Assembly: GCA_021845835.1 (NCBI GenBank)
Contig: JAJZVE010000279.1
Coordinates: 1-6,368 of the forward strand
Source of the DNA: Pseudomonadota bacterium
Lineage (GTDB): Bacteria > Pseudomonadota > Alphaproteobacteria > Acetobacterales > Acetobacteraceae
Length of the DNA stretch: 6,368 bases
Direction: 5' to 3'
Shown piece after piece: positions 1-6,368 of this stretch. The notes beneath the pieces were generated by a model. The model saw nothing but the letters and a program-made list of their open reading frames with translations, did not search any database and was not told the origin of the DNA. Both the position numbers and the translations under genes were made by a program. Positions within the stretch are counted from its first letter, which is position 1. Each line of letters begins with the position of its first letter.

Positions 1-2055
1 CATCCGGCCGCAATCGTGCATCGTGACGTAGCGATCGATCTGCACCTTGCCGGTCACCGGGTCCACCTCGACGCCGCAGTAGTCGAAGATGAAGCCGTGA
101 CAGAGGGATGAGTTGATCTCATCCGCCTCGGTCGGCGCGGTCAGTTGCGGCGGCGTCCAGAACACGGTCTCGCGCAGCGTTTCGCCGGCATCGTCGGGCA
201 GCGCGGCCGGCGACCAGTGGGCGGTCGAGGCGATGCGCGCGAAGGGCAGCGCCGCCTCCGGGTTGCCGCGCGCAGCGATGCGCCCGCCGGCGAAGACCAG
301 GTCCTCGGCCCGCACATTGAGCTGGCCGGCGGCAACGCGGGCAAGCCGGTCGCGCAGCCGCACCGCGGCGAGATGGGCAGCGCCAGCAACGGCGGGCGCG
401 AAGCGGCTGGAGTAGTTGCCGGACGCGATTGACCAGGCATCCTTCGCCGTGTCCAGTTCGGTGACGACCCGGATATCGTCCGGCGAAAGGCCGAACACAT
501 CGGCCACCACCTGGGCCAGTACGGTGCGGTGGCCCTGGCCCTGCGGCGCCGATGCCACCTGCACCGTGACCGACCCGACCGGATCGAACGCGATCGTGGC
601 CGTCGCCTGGGCGCCGTTCTTCGGCCCGGCCCTGCGTCGCTCGGCAGCGGTCAGGACCGTGGTGATGTAGCCCATGTTGGAGACGCTCGGCTCGACCACG
701 GCGGAATAGCCGATGCCGTAGCGCCGCCCGTCCGCCCGCGCCGCGTCACGGCGACGCTGCAGATCGGCCAGCCGGCCATCCCGGACGGCTACGTCGAGCG
801 CGCGCGTGTAGTCGCCGGAATCGTAGCAGGCGCCGGTCGCGGTGTGGTACGGAAAGGCGTCGGTCGCGATCAGGTTGCGGCGGATCACGTCGAGCGGATC
901 GCGACCCAGCTCGATTGCGATTCGCTGCATCAGGCGTTCGAGCGGATAATAGACCTGCGGACCGCCGAAGCCGCGCACCAGCCCGGTCGGCGTTTTGTTG
1001 GTCAGGACCACGCGGTTGCGCACGCGCACGTGGCGGACATCGTACGCTCCGGTGAGATTGCCGTGCATGCGATAGAGGGTCGCGGGCTCCGGCGCACGCA
1101 GATAGGCGCCGCAATCGTCCATCTGGTCCCAGTCGAGCGCCATGACGCGACCGTCCGCGGCCACCGCTGCGGAGAGCGTGGTGACGCGGTTCGTCGCCGA
1201 AACCGCGGCCGTGAGGTGCTCCAGCCGGTCCTCGATCCACTTGACGGGGCGGCCGACAAGACGGGCCGCGGCGGCGACCAGCACGACGTAGGGGGCGACC
1301 CCCTGTTTCACGCCGAAGCTGCCGCCGGAATCAGGCGGCAGGCGCAATCGCAGCCGATTGCCCGGTACTTTCAGCGCCCGCGCAAGGACCGCATGAATGC
1401 TGAACGGCCCCTGAAAATTGGCAAGAACGTCATAGGCGTCGGCGTGCGGGTCGTACTCCGCGACGACGCCGTATGTCTCGATCGGCGAACCGGTGTTGCG
1501 GGGATAATGGCTTGTCACCGAGACGCGCCGCGCCGCTGCCGCGAACGCCGCATCGGGGTCGCCGTAGCTGAAGTGCCGGTCGCTCACCAGATTGCTGCCG
1601 AGCGCGTCGTGCAGCACGGGCGCGTTCGCGTCGAGCGCGGCGACCGGGTCCACGATGGCCGGGCGCGGACGGTAGGCGACCTCGATCAGGTCGAGCGCGT
1701 CCTCGGCGCAGTAGCGGTCAACGGCGATCACGATCGCGACCGGCTCGCCGACATAGCGGACGCGGTCGGTTGCGATCGGGCGGGCGTCGATCGGCGCGCG
1801 GATGCTCGCCACAAACGGGGATGTGATCGTGGCCAGATCGCGGCCGACGATCACGGCCGCGACGCCGGGGCTGGCGCGGGCGGCGCCGATCTCGATGGAA
1901 ACAATGTCGGCATGCGCGTGCGGCGAACGCAGGATCGCCGCATGCAGCGTGTCGGCCCGGACCGGGAGGTCGTCGATATAGCGCCCGCGGCCGGTCAGCA
2001 GGACGGCATCCTCCACGCGCTCCATGGACTGGCCTACCCAGACAGCGTCTTGCAC
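1..2055 (-). CDS. Xanthine dehydrogenase/aldehyde oxidase-family molybdopterin-binding (large) subunit, partial at C-terminus
   Basis: The frame is open for 685 codons from a GTG at 2055 and runs off the left edge, so roughly the last 80-120 residues of a family usually near 760-800 are missing. Near the N-terminus RVEDAVLLTGRGRYIDDL (about residues 13-30) is the classic opening of the aldehyde oxidase/xanthine dehydrogenase hammerhead domain. The first Mo-cofactor domain has GGSFG at 244-248 and RGFGGPQ at 361-367; the second has GQGH at 506-509. RGFGGPQ is the xanthine dehydrogenase form of the active-site loop. The Cys-bearing AYxCSFR loop of aerobic CO dehydrogenase is absent. The expected enzyme hydroxylates an N-heterocycle or aldehyde with water-derived oxygen, using Mo-pterin cytosine dinucleotide or a similar cofactor; the substrate cannot be read from sequence. 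The catalytic Glu near the C-terminus lies outside the window. No iron-sulfur or FAD subunit gene precedes it, so partners must be downstream or elsewhere. GTG 2055 is chosen over ATG 2025 because of its ribosome site and the usual N-terminal length. Confidence 0.93.
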   Translation of the reverse strand, partial: MQDAVWVGQSMERVEDAVLLTGRGRYIDDLPVRADTLHAAILRSPHAHADIVSIEIGAARASPGVAAVIVGRDLATITSPFVASIRAPIDARPIATDRVRYVGEPVAIVIAVDRYCAEDALDLIEVAYRPRPAIVDPVAALDANAPVLHDALGSNLVSDRHFSYGDPDAAFAAAARRVSVTSHYPRNTGSPIETYGVVAEYDPHADAYDVLANFQGPFSIHAVLARALKVPGNRLRLRLPPDSGGSFGVKQGVAPYVVLVAAAARLVGRPVKWIEDRLEHLTAAVSATNRVTTLSAAVAADGRVMALDWDQMDDCGAYLRAPEPATLYRMHGNLTGAYDVRHVRVRNRVVLTNKTPTGLVRGFGGPQVYYPLERLMQRIAIELGRDPLDVIRRNLIATDAFPYHTATGACYDSGDYTRALDVAVRDGRLADLQRRRDAARADGRRYGIGYSAVVEPSVSNMGYITTVLTAAERRRAGPKNGAQATATIAFDPVGSVTVQVASAPQGQGHRTVLAQVVADVFGLSPDDIRVVTELDTAKDAWSIASGNYSSRFAPAVAGAAHLAAVRLRDRLARVAAGQLNVRAEDLVFAGGRIAARGNPEAALPFARIASTAHWSPAALPDDAGETLRETVFWTPPQLTAPTEADEINSSLCHGFIFDYCGVEVDPVTGKVQIDRYVTMHDCGRM

Positions 2056-2061
2056 GCCCTG

Positions 2062-2069
2062 TCTCTCCT
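2062..2069 (-). promoter_or_regulatory. Ribosome binding site deciding the GTG start of the hydroxylase subunit
   Basis: On the minus strand AGGAGAGA is read from 2069 to 2062. The AGGAGA core is 8 nt from the GTG at 2055-2053. The in-frame ATG at 2025 has no comparable purine run upstream. The reading frame is closed by a TGA at 2088-2086, so no earlier start is possible beyond this short stretch. Confidence 0.7.
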
Positions 2070-2082
2070 GCGGGACGAGCGT

Positions 2083-2098
2083 TGGTCATACCCGACCA
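2083..2098 (-). promoter_or_regulatory. Small inverted repeat upstream of the hydroxylase gene, possible operator
   Basis: On the minus strand TGGTC and GACCA are separated by 6 nt, about 28-43 bases upstream of the GTG start. On the plus strand TGGTCATACCC (2083-2093) resembles the TGGTNNNACCA operator known for FadR-subfamily GntR repressors, with one mismatch in the last base. No regulator of that family is in the window, and short inverted repeats of this size occur by chance. I see no convincing -35/-10 pair beside it. Confidence 0.2.
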
Positions 2099-2165
2099 GG
2101 GAGGCGGTTGACGAGACTGCCGCCATCCGGATGTGCCGCAAGGCGAGGGGGGCGGTTGTCGAGGA

Positions 2166-2188
2166 GCCCGCGCGGCGCCGCCGCAGGC
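2166..2188 (-). other. GC-rich hairpin immediately after the histidine kinase stop codon
   Basis: Directly after the kinase stop (2191-2189) the minus strand reads GCCTGCG, a 9-nt loop, then CGCGGGC. This gives a 7-bp stem with one G-U pair. No T-tract follows, so it is not a canonical intrinsic terminator. It could protect the 3' end of the regulator-kinase message, or reduce read-through into the hydroxylase gene. In such GC-rich DNA chance hairpins are common. Confidence 0.3.
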
Positions 2189-3595
2189 TCAGGTCAGCTC
2201 CTGCACCGGCAGGGACGCCAGCTTCAGCACGAAGCGGGCGCCGCCGTCCGGACAATCCTCGACCCTCACGGTGCCGTCGTGCAACTGCATCACGCGGCGC
2301 ACCAGGGCAAGCCCGATTCCCGCACCGTCGCGGCGGCGCTCCGCCTGCCAGTGCCGGTCGAACACATTGGGCTTGTGCGCGTCCGGCACGCCGGGACCGC
2401 TGTCCTCCACGGCTATTCCCTCCGGCCCGACGCTGACCGTCACGACACTGTCGGCCGGAGAGGCGCGCAGGGCGTTTTCCACCAGGTTGCGCAGTGCCAC
2501 CGACAGCAGCGTCGGGTTGCCTGACGCCATCACCGGCTGCTCGGGCGCCACGAACGCCAGTTCCTGCCGCCGCCGCAACGCCGCCGGCGCCATCTCTTCG
2601 CAGGTCTGCCTTGCCAGTGCGACAAGATCGACCGCGCGCCGTTCGCTCGCCATCACCTCTTCCGCCTGCGCGAAGCGTAACAACTGCCCGACCAGATGCG
2701 CCAGCGCCGCCAACTGCTCGTCCAGGCGCCTGGCAACCGGCCCCTGCGGCAGCTCGGCCACCTCCAGCCGCAGCACCGCCAGCGGCGTGCGCAGTTCGTG
2801 CGCCGCATCGGCCGCGAAGGCACGCTCCCGCGCCAGCGCCGCGTCCACCTGGGCGAGCATCACGTTCACCGCCCGCACCACTTCGCTCAACTCGCGCGTC
2901 AGCCCCTGCTTCGAGAGCGGCCGCAGCGTCGTGCCGCGCGCCGCCGCCTCGCTGAGGGCCGCGGTCTCGCGCGCGATGCGCTGCAACGGGCGCAGCGCGC
3001 GATGGATCACCAGCAGCATCGCCAGCGTCATGGCCGGCACCAGCACGCCGGCCGGCACGACCACATGCACCATCATCTCGTCACCAAGCGCGGTGCGCCA
3101 GGTCCAGGCAGGATCGCCGAGCATCACCAACTGCACCCAGATGCCGTGGTTGCCCACCGACTGCCGGTGCGTGAGCATCCAGCGATTGCCGCCGCGGTGG
3201 CCGTCCGGCAGCGGCAGCGCCTCGAACCGCTCGCGCAGGCGCAATATCGGGTCCGGCTGGTTCGCGCCGATCAGCGGCAGCGGCGGGACCAGGGCTGCGT
3301 TGGCCTGCGCCAGCAGCCGGGCACCGGCCGGCCGGTTCTTGTCGAAGGCGCGGAACGCATAGGACGTCGGGTAGTCGCGGAACAGCGGCCAACTGTCCGG
3401 GTGCTTTCCCTCCACGATCGCCGCGGCGATCGAGGCGGCCTCGCTCTCCAGCGTCATCCGCGACAGTTCGGCCGGATTGCTGAGGTAATGGACCATGAAG
3501 AACGTGAGCAGCAGCAACACCGCCGTGCCCGCGACCAGCGCGATGCGCTTCGCCAGCAGGCGCACCAGCGTCGGCGACGGATGCGCGGCCGTCAT
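2189..3595 (-). CDS. Two-component sensor histidine kinase, QseC/PmrB-like architecture
   Basis: This 468-residue inner-membrane kinase senses an extracytoplasmic signal and phosphorylates the adjacent regulator. Transmembrane segment 1 spans about residues 17-37. A periplasmic region of about 135 residues has no motif I recognise. Transmembrane segment 2 is at about 177-198, followed by a HAMP linker at about 199-252. The dimerisation/phosphoacceptor helix has HELRTP with H266. The ATPase domain shows the N box around N370/N374 (LRNLVENALRAS), the G1 box DSGPG at 398-402 and the G2 box GAGIGLA at 424-430. All catalytic boxes are present, so it should be active. The F-box region reads FDRHW where many homologues have F-x-R-F/Y. 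The start ATG overlaps the regulator stop as ATGA, and GGAG (3604-3601) lies 5 nt upstream, indicating translational coupling. The inducing signal is unknown. The 'QseC-like' label describes architecture, not orthology. Confidence 0.95.
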   Translation of the reverse strand: MTAAHPSPTLVRLLAKRIALVAGTAVLLLLTFFMVHYLSNPAELSRMTLESEAASIAAAIVEGKHPDSWPLFRDYPTSYAFRAFDKNRPAGARLLAQANAALVPPLPLIGANQPDPILRLRERFEALPLPDGHRGGNRWMLTHRQSVGNHGIWVQLVMLGDPAWTWRTALGDEMMVHVVVPAGVLVPAMTLAMLLVIHRALRPLQRIARETAALSEAAARGTTLRPLSKQGLTRELSEVVRAVNVMLAQVDAALARERAFAADAAHELRTPLAVLRLEVAELPQGPVARRLDEQLAALAHLVGQLLRFAQAEEVMASERRAVDLVALARQTCEEMAPAALRRRQELAFVAPEQPVMASGNPTLLSVALRNLVENALRASPADSVVTVSVGPEGIAVEDSGPGVPDAHKPNVFDRHWQAERRRDGAGIGLALVRRVMQLHDGTVRVEDCPDGGARFVLKLASLPVQELT

Positions 3596-4266
3596 GTCCG
3601 CTCCGCCAGGATGTACCCGAGACCGCGCATCGTGGTCAGCGCGACGCTCGCGCCCTGCTGGTCGAGCCGTCGCCGCACGCGCGACACCGCCGCCTCCAGC
3701 GCGTTCGGCGTCACCTCGTCATCGAGCGAATAGATCGCCTGCTCCAGCACCCGGCGCGGCACCAGCCGGCCCTGCTCACGCAGCAGCACGGCCAGCACGC
3801 TCACCTCCCGCCGCGGCATCTCGATCGCCGTACCGCCGATGCTCACCGCCATGCGCGCCATGTCGAGCGCGACATTGCCGGCGGTCAGCACCGGATCGAG
3901 CGCGAGCCGCGGCCGGCGCAGCAGCGCCCGCACGCGCGCCAGCAGTTCGTCGGGGGAGAACGGCTTGACGAGATAGTCGTCGGCGCCCTCGTCCAGCGTG
4001 TCCACCCGCTGCAACAGGTCGCTGCGCGCGGTCGCCACCAGCACCGGCACGCCCTGGCCGCGCCGGCGCAGCGAGCGCAGCAGCGCGCGCCCGTCGCCAT
4101 CGGGCAAGGTCAGGTCGAGCACGATGAGGTCGTAGGACGCCAGTTGCAGCGTCGCCTCCGCCGCTTCGATGTCGGTCGCCACGTCCACGGCGTAGCCATG
4201 CTCGGCCAAACGCTTGGACAGCAGTGTCACCAAACTTTCATTATCCTCGACCACCAGTAATCGCAT
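3592..4266 (-). CDS. OmpR/PhoB-family response regulator
   Basis: This 224-residue cytoplasmic transcription factor is the full usual length for the family. The receiver domain (about 1-115) has the acidic pair E7-D8, phosphoacceptor D51 in VLDLTLPDGDG, T79 and K101 in the KPF motif. The C-terminal winged helix (about 126-221) carries the recognition-helix region NALEAAVSRVRRRL and the closing wing TMRGLGYIL. The protein starts MRLLVVEDNE, exactly where the receiver fold begins, so the ATG is secure even though no good Shine-Dalgarno sequence is visible just upstream. It is the first gene of the minus-strand unit and overlaps the kinase by 4 bp, so the two are surely a cognate pair. By sequence style it sits near the QseB/PmrA/TctD group. 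Targets are unknown; the phased repeats upstream of it make autoregulation plausible. Confidence 0.96.
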   Translation of the reverse strand: MRLLVVEDNESLVTLLSKRLAEHGYAVDVATDIEAAEATLQLASYDLIVLDLTLPDGDGRALLRSLRRRGQGVPVLVATARSDLLQRVDTLDEGADDYLVKPFSPDELLARVRALLRRPRLALDPVLTAGNVALDMARMAVSIGGTAIEMPRREVSVLAVLLREQGRLVPRRVLEQAIYSLDDEVTPNALEAAVSRVRRRLDQQGASVALTTMRGLGYILAERT

Positions 4267-4321
4267 GCGCCGTCAATAGCAGACTTCGCCCGCGATTCAT
4301 ATGCCGGCGTGGATGCAAAAG

Positions 4322-4354
4322 GTTCTGTTCAGGTCAGGCTCGCGTCAGCTTGTC
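4322..4354. repeat. 11-bp-phased direct repeats, candidate response-regulator binding site
   Basis: Three tandem 11-mers can be drawn on the plus strand: GTTCTGTTCAG (4322-4332), GTCAGGCTCGC (4333-4343) and GTCAGCTTGTC (4344-4354). The last two share GTCAG exactly, at 4333 and 4344, and match at 7 of 11 positions; the first is degenerate. OmpR-family dimers typically bind two direct half-sites spaced about one helical turn. This block lies just upstream of, and touching, the -35 position of a possible regulator promoter, which suits autoactivation. A perfect palindrome GTCGCGAC (4352-4359) abuts it. The assignment is inference from spacing and position. Confidence 0.4.
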
Positions 4355-4476
4355 GCGACTAGCTTCGGTCCCGCCAGCAATCCGCATCCGCGCGGCGCCG
4401 CCAGCGAGGCACGGCGTCGTTCCCAGGTTGGTACGCTGCGCAACAGCAACAGCAATCGCTCCGGCGACCCGGAGCC

Positions 4477-4484
4477 GGAAGAGG
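4477..4484 (+). promoter_or_regulatory. Ribosome binding site of the glycosyltransferase gene
   Basis: GGAAGAGG lies 6 nt upstream of the ATG at 4491. This favours that start over the in-frame ATG at 4557 (residue 23), which sits just before the first beta strand but has no clear purine-rich site at the right distance. Confidence 0.6.
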
Positions 4485-4490
4485 TCTGTC

Positions 4491-6368
4491 ATGGCCGACG
4501 GCGACATTACATTCCGTTCCGAACCTTTCCGGGTGGGGCCTGCGCTCTCCGCGAGCATGCCGCGCCGGCGCGTGTTCCTCTACTCGCACGACACGTTCGG
4601 GCTCGGCCATCTGCGTCGCAACCTCGCCATCGCCGATGCGCTGCTCGTGCCCAGGCAGTCCTGCGACGTGCTGTTGCTCAGCGGATCGCCGGTGATCCGT
4701 TCCTGGGCGCTGCCGGACGGGTTGCGGGTGCAGCCGCTGCCGCCCGTCGTGAAGACCGGTGCGGACCGCTACGCCGCGCGCGGCGGCAGCAATCCTTTCG
4801 GTCTGGTGAAGGGGTATCGTGAGGCACTGATCCTGAACGCGGTGATGCGCGAGCGTCCCGACGTGATCGTGGTGGATCACGCACCGGCCGGCATGAAGCA
4901 CGAGCTGCTGCCGACGCTGGCGGCGGTGCGCCAGGAGATGCCGCACACGCGCGTCGTGCTCGGCCTGCGCGACATCATCGACAGTCCCGACGTGGTCCGC
5001 AGGCTCTGGCAGGACGAGGAGATCTACGAGCTGCTCGAACACGCCTACGACTGCATCCTGGTCTATGGCAGCCGCGAGTTGTTCGACGTGGCCGAGGCGT
5101 ATCGCCTGCCGCCGAAGGTGGCGGCGAAGCTGCGCTATGTCGGGTACGTCGGACGGCCGGCGCCGGCACCGCTGGACGCACCGTGGCCGGGCATGGAGCA
5201 CGCGCCGGGCCTGCGCGTGCTGGTCACCGCGGGCGGCGGCGGCGACGGCTATGGAGTGATGGCGGCGTATCTGGAGGCGTTGGCAGGATTGCCTGTACAG
5301 GCCACCGCCTCGCTGCTGGTGCCGGGGCCGCTGATGTCGGCCGGGCATACGGCGGCGCTGGAACGTGCGGTGGCGAAGCGGCCGGATGCGACGCTGCTGC
5401 CGTACACCACCGACCTGCTGAAGCTGCTGGCGCGGGCAGAACTGGTCGTGGCAATGGGTGGCTACAACACCACCGCCGAGATCCTCGCCGCCCGCAAGCG
5501 GGCCATCATCGTGCCGCGCAGCGCGCCGCGAGCCGAACAGATGATGCGCGCGCGCATGCTGGAACGGCTCGGCCTCGTGCATGTCGCCGAGGAAGGAGCG
5601 GACCTTCCGCGCAACCTTGCCAGGCTGTTGCCGCAGGTGCTGGCGGGCACGTGCACGACGGCGCCGCGCTGGGACGCGATCGACCTCGACGGCGCACGCC
5701 GCACCGCCGACGCGATCGCCGAACAGGCCCCGCTGCCGCTGTCCGCGCCGGCCACGGCCGTTGCCGACCGCCGCGTCGCCTATGTGATGAAACGCTATCC
5801 GCGACTCAGCGAGACCTTCATCCTCAACGAGATCTGCGCGATGGAGGCGCTCGGCGAGCAGTTGGAGATCTTCTCGCTGCTGCCGCCGGAACCGCCGCCG
5901 CATCATCCGATGGTGGCGCGGGTGCGCGCTCCGGTCTCGCATCTGCCGAAGACATGGGTGCGCAAGCTCGGCGCGCTGGCGCGCGGCCACGCGGCGGCGG
6001 CAACCGCCGCGCCGGTCGGCTACGCGCGCGCCTTTGCGCATGCGCTGCGACTGTCGCTCGCCTCGCCGGCACCGCTGTCGCCGTGGCGGCAGTTCCTGCG
6101 TGCGGGATTCTTCGCGACCGCGGCGCGGCGGCGCGGCATCACGCATCTGCACGCGCATTTCGCCAATGCGCCGGCCGCGGTCGCGCATCTGGTCAGCCTG
6201 ATGACCGGCCTGCCGTTCAGCTTCACCGCGCATGCCAAGGATATCTATCTGACGGCGCCGCACCTGATCGAGGGCCGGGTGCGCGCGGCCAGCTTCGTCG
6301 CCACCTGCACGCGCTACAACGTCGATCATCTGCGCAGCATCCTGCCCGGCGCGCAGCATGCCAAGATC
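4491..6368 (+). CDS. Bifunctional glycosyltransferase: COG4671/MurG-like module fused to a GT4 module, partial at C-terminus
   Basis: One frame stays open for 626 codons from ATG 4491 to the right edge without a stop. After a short N-terminal extension (1-24), the first module covers about residues 25-405. It begins VFLYSHDTFGLGHLRRN, with GLGH at 37-40 in the glycine-rich acceptor-side loop. A second glycine-rich loop, VTAGGGGDGYG, lies at 245-255. The nucleotide-sugar-binding half contains MGGYNTTAE from residue 322 and a following PR...EQ segment. This is the pattern of the predicted GT28-like family COG4671, related in fold to MurG. After a linker of about 20 residues, RVAYVMKRYPRLSETFI (from 428) opens a GT4-type GT-B domain, continued by HAHF at 554-557 and AHAKDIY at 580-586. 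Its C-terminal donor-binding half, with the expected EX7E motif, is beyond the window. The likely role is consecutive sugar additions in cell-surface polysaccharide or glycolipid assembly on the cytosolic side. Donor and acceptor sugars cannot be inferred. It diverges from the two-component operon. Confidence 0.88.
   Translation, partial: MADGDITFRSEPFRVGPALSASMPRRRVFLYSHDTFGLGHLRRNLAIADALLVPRQSCDVLLLSGSPVIRSWALPDGLRVQPLPPVVKTGADRYAARGGSNPFGLVKGYREALILNAVMRERPDVIVVDHAPAGMKHELLPTLAAVRQEMPHTRVVLGLRDIIDSPDVVRRLWQDEEIYELLEHAYDCILVYGSRELFDVAEAYRLPPKVAAKLRYVGYVGRPAPAPLDAPWPGMEHAPGLRVLVTAGGGGDGYGVMAAYLEALAGLPVQATASLLVPGPLMSAGHTAALERAVAKRPDATLLPYTTDLLKLLARAELVVAMGGYNTTAEILAARKRAIIVPRSAPRAEQMMRARMLERLGLVHVAEEGADLPRNLARLLPQVLAGTCTTAPRWDAIDLDGARRTADAIAEQAPLPLSAPATAVADRRVAYVMKRYPRLSETFILNEICAMEALGEQLEIFSLLPPEPPPHHPMVARVRAPVSHLPKTWVRKLGALARGHAAAATAAPVGYARAFAHALRLSLASPAPLSPWRQFLRAGFFATAARRRGITHLHAHFANAPAAVAHLVSLMTGLPFSFTAHAKDIYLTAPHLIEGRVRAASFVATCTRYNVDHLRSILPGAQHAKI

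Larger units (their letters stand above)
4267..4490. promoter_or_regulatory. Divergent intergenic region between response regulator and glycosyltransferase
   Basis: These 224 bp separate two divergently transcribed genes and must hold at least the regulator promoter. On the minus strand TATGAA (4301-4296) matches the -10 consensus at 4 of 6 positions. It would start transcription about 20-25 nt before the regulator ATG. The matching -35 position (about 4324-4319, AACCTT) is poor, as in activator-dependent promoters, and overlaps one end of the 11-bp repeats. For the plus-strand gene only a weak pair is visible: TTGGTA at 4428-4433 and AGCAAT at 4451-4456. I see no convincing small gene here. 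Confidence 0.45.

Noticed and set aside
1..2055. Aerobic CO dehydrogenase large subunit (CoxL)
   Set aside because: The active-site loop is RGFGGPQ, lacking the Cys of the AYxCSFR motif that binds copper in form I CO dehydrogenase.
1718..2089. Possible frameshifted N-terminal start (ATG at 2089) for the hydroxylase
   Set aside because: That ATG is one base out of phase with the hydroxylase frame and its product has no family motifs. The GTG at 2055 has a good ribosome site and gives a normal N-terminus, so no frameshift is needed.
529..2436. Plus-strand open frame of 635 codons
   Set aside because: It lies codon-on-codon antisense to the hydroxylase gene, whose motifs are unmistakable. Its translation is rich in Arg, Asp, His and Gly without family motifs, as expected from mirrored high-GC codons.
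2696..3733. Plus-strand open frame of 345 codons across the kinase
   Set aside because: Arg/Gln/His-rich shadow of the kinase and regulator genes; no motif and no ribosome site.
4441..4455. Short CAACAG repeat before the glycosyltransferase
   Set aside because: Only two and a half units; too short to call a functional or variable repeat.
4334..4558. Small 74-codon minus-strand frame between the divergent genes
   Set aside because: It overlaps the glycosyltransferase start and ribosome site, has no ribosome site of its own, and shows no conserved-looking motif.
4359..6359. Minus-strand open frame of 666 codons opposite the glycosyltransferase
   Set aside because: It is the mirror frame of a GC-rich real gene: low-complexity, very rich in Arg, Gln and His, with no recognisable domain. 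The glycosyltransferase frame has clear motifs in both modules.

Overview
The window is about two-thirds G+C and densely coding, with the strong third-position GC bias of a high-GC proteobacterium. The gene types suggest an alphaproteobacterium, possibly Rhodospirillales/Acetobacteraceae: a molybdenum hydroxylase large subunit, a QseBC/PmrAB-like two-component pair, and a COG4671-type plus GT4 glycosyltransferase. That placement is inference from gene style only.

Layout. Three genes lie on the minus strand and read leftwards. An OmpR-family response regulator (4266-3592) overlaps its sensor histidine kinase (3595-2189) by 4 bp. After a 133-bp gap with a GC-rich hairpin and a small inverted repeat comes the large, molybdopterin-binding subunit of a xanthine dehydrogenase/aldehyde oxidase-family enzyme (2055 to beyond the left edge; 685 codons visible). 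On the plus strand, diverging from the regulator across a 224-bp intergenic region, a long gene (4491 to beyond the right edge; 626 codons visible) encodes two glycosyltransferase modules in one frame. The first is a MurG/GT28-like COG4671 module, the second the start of a GT4 module typical of exopolysaccharide clusters.

How they may work together. The regulator and kinase form a complete phosphorelay by motif: D51 in the receiver, H266 plus ATP-binding boxes in the kinase. The divergent intergenic region holds 11-bp-spaced direct repeats beside a possible -10 element for the regulator. That is the expected geometry for an autoregulatory OmpR-family site, which could also affect the glycosyltransferase gene. 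The hydroxylase may be read through from the kinase or have its own promoter; its iron-sulfur and FAD partner subunits are not in the window. I found no RNA gene, CRISPR array, insertion sequence or phage feature. The strongest candidates for a second look are the bifunctional glycosyltransferase and the phased repeat; nothing here clearly amounts to a new biological system.
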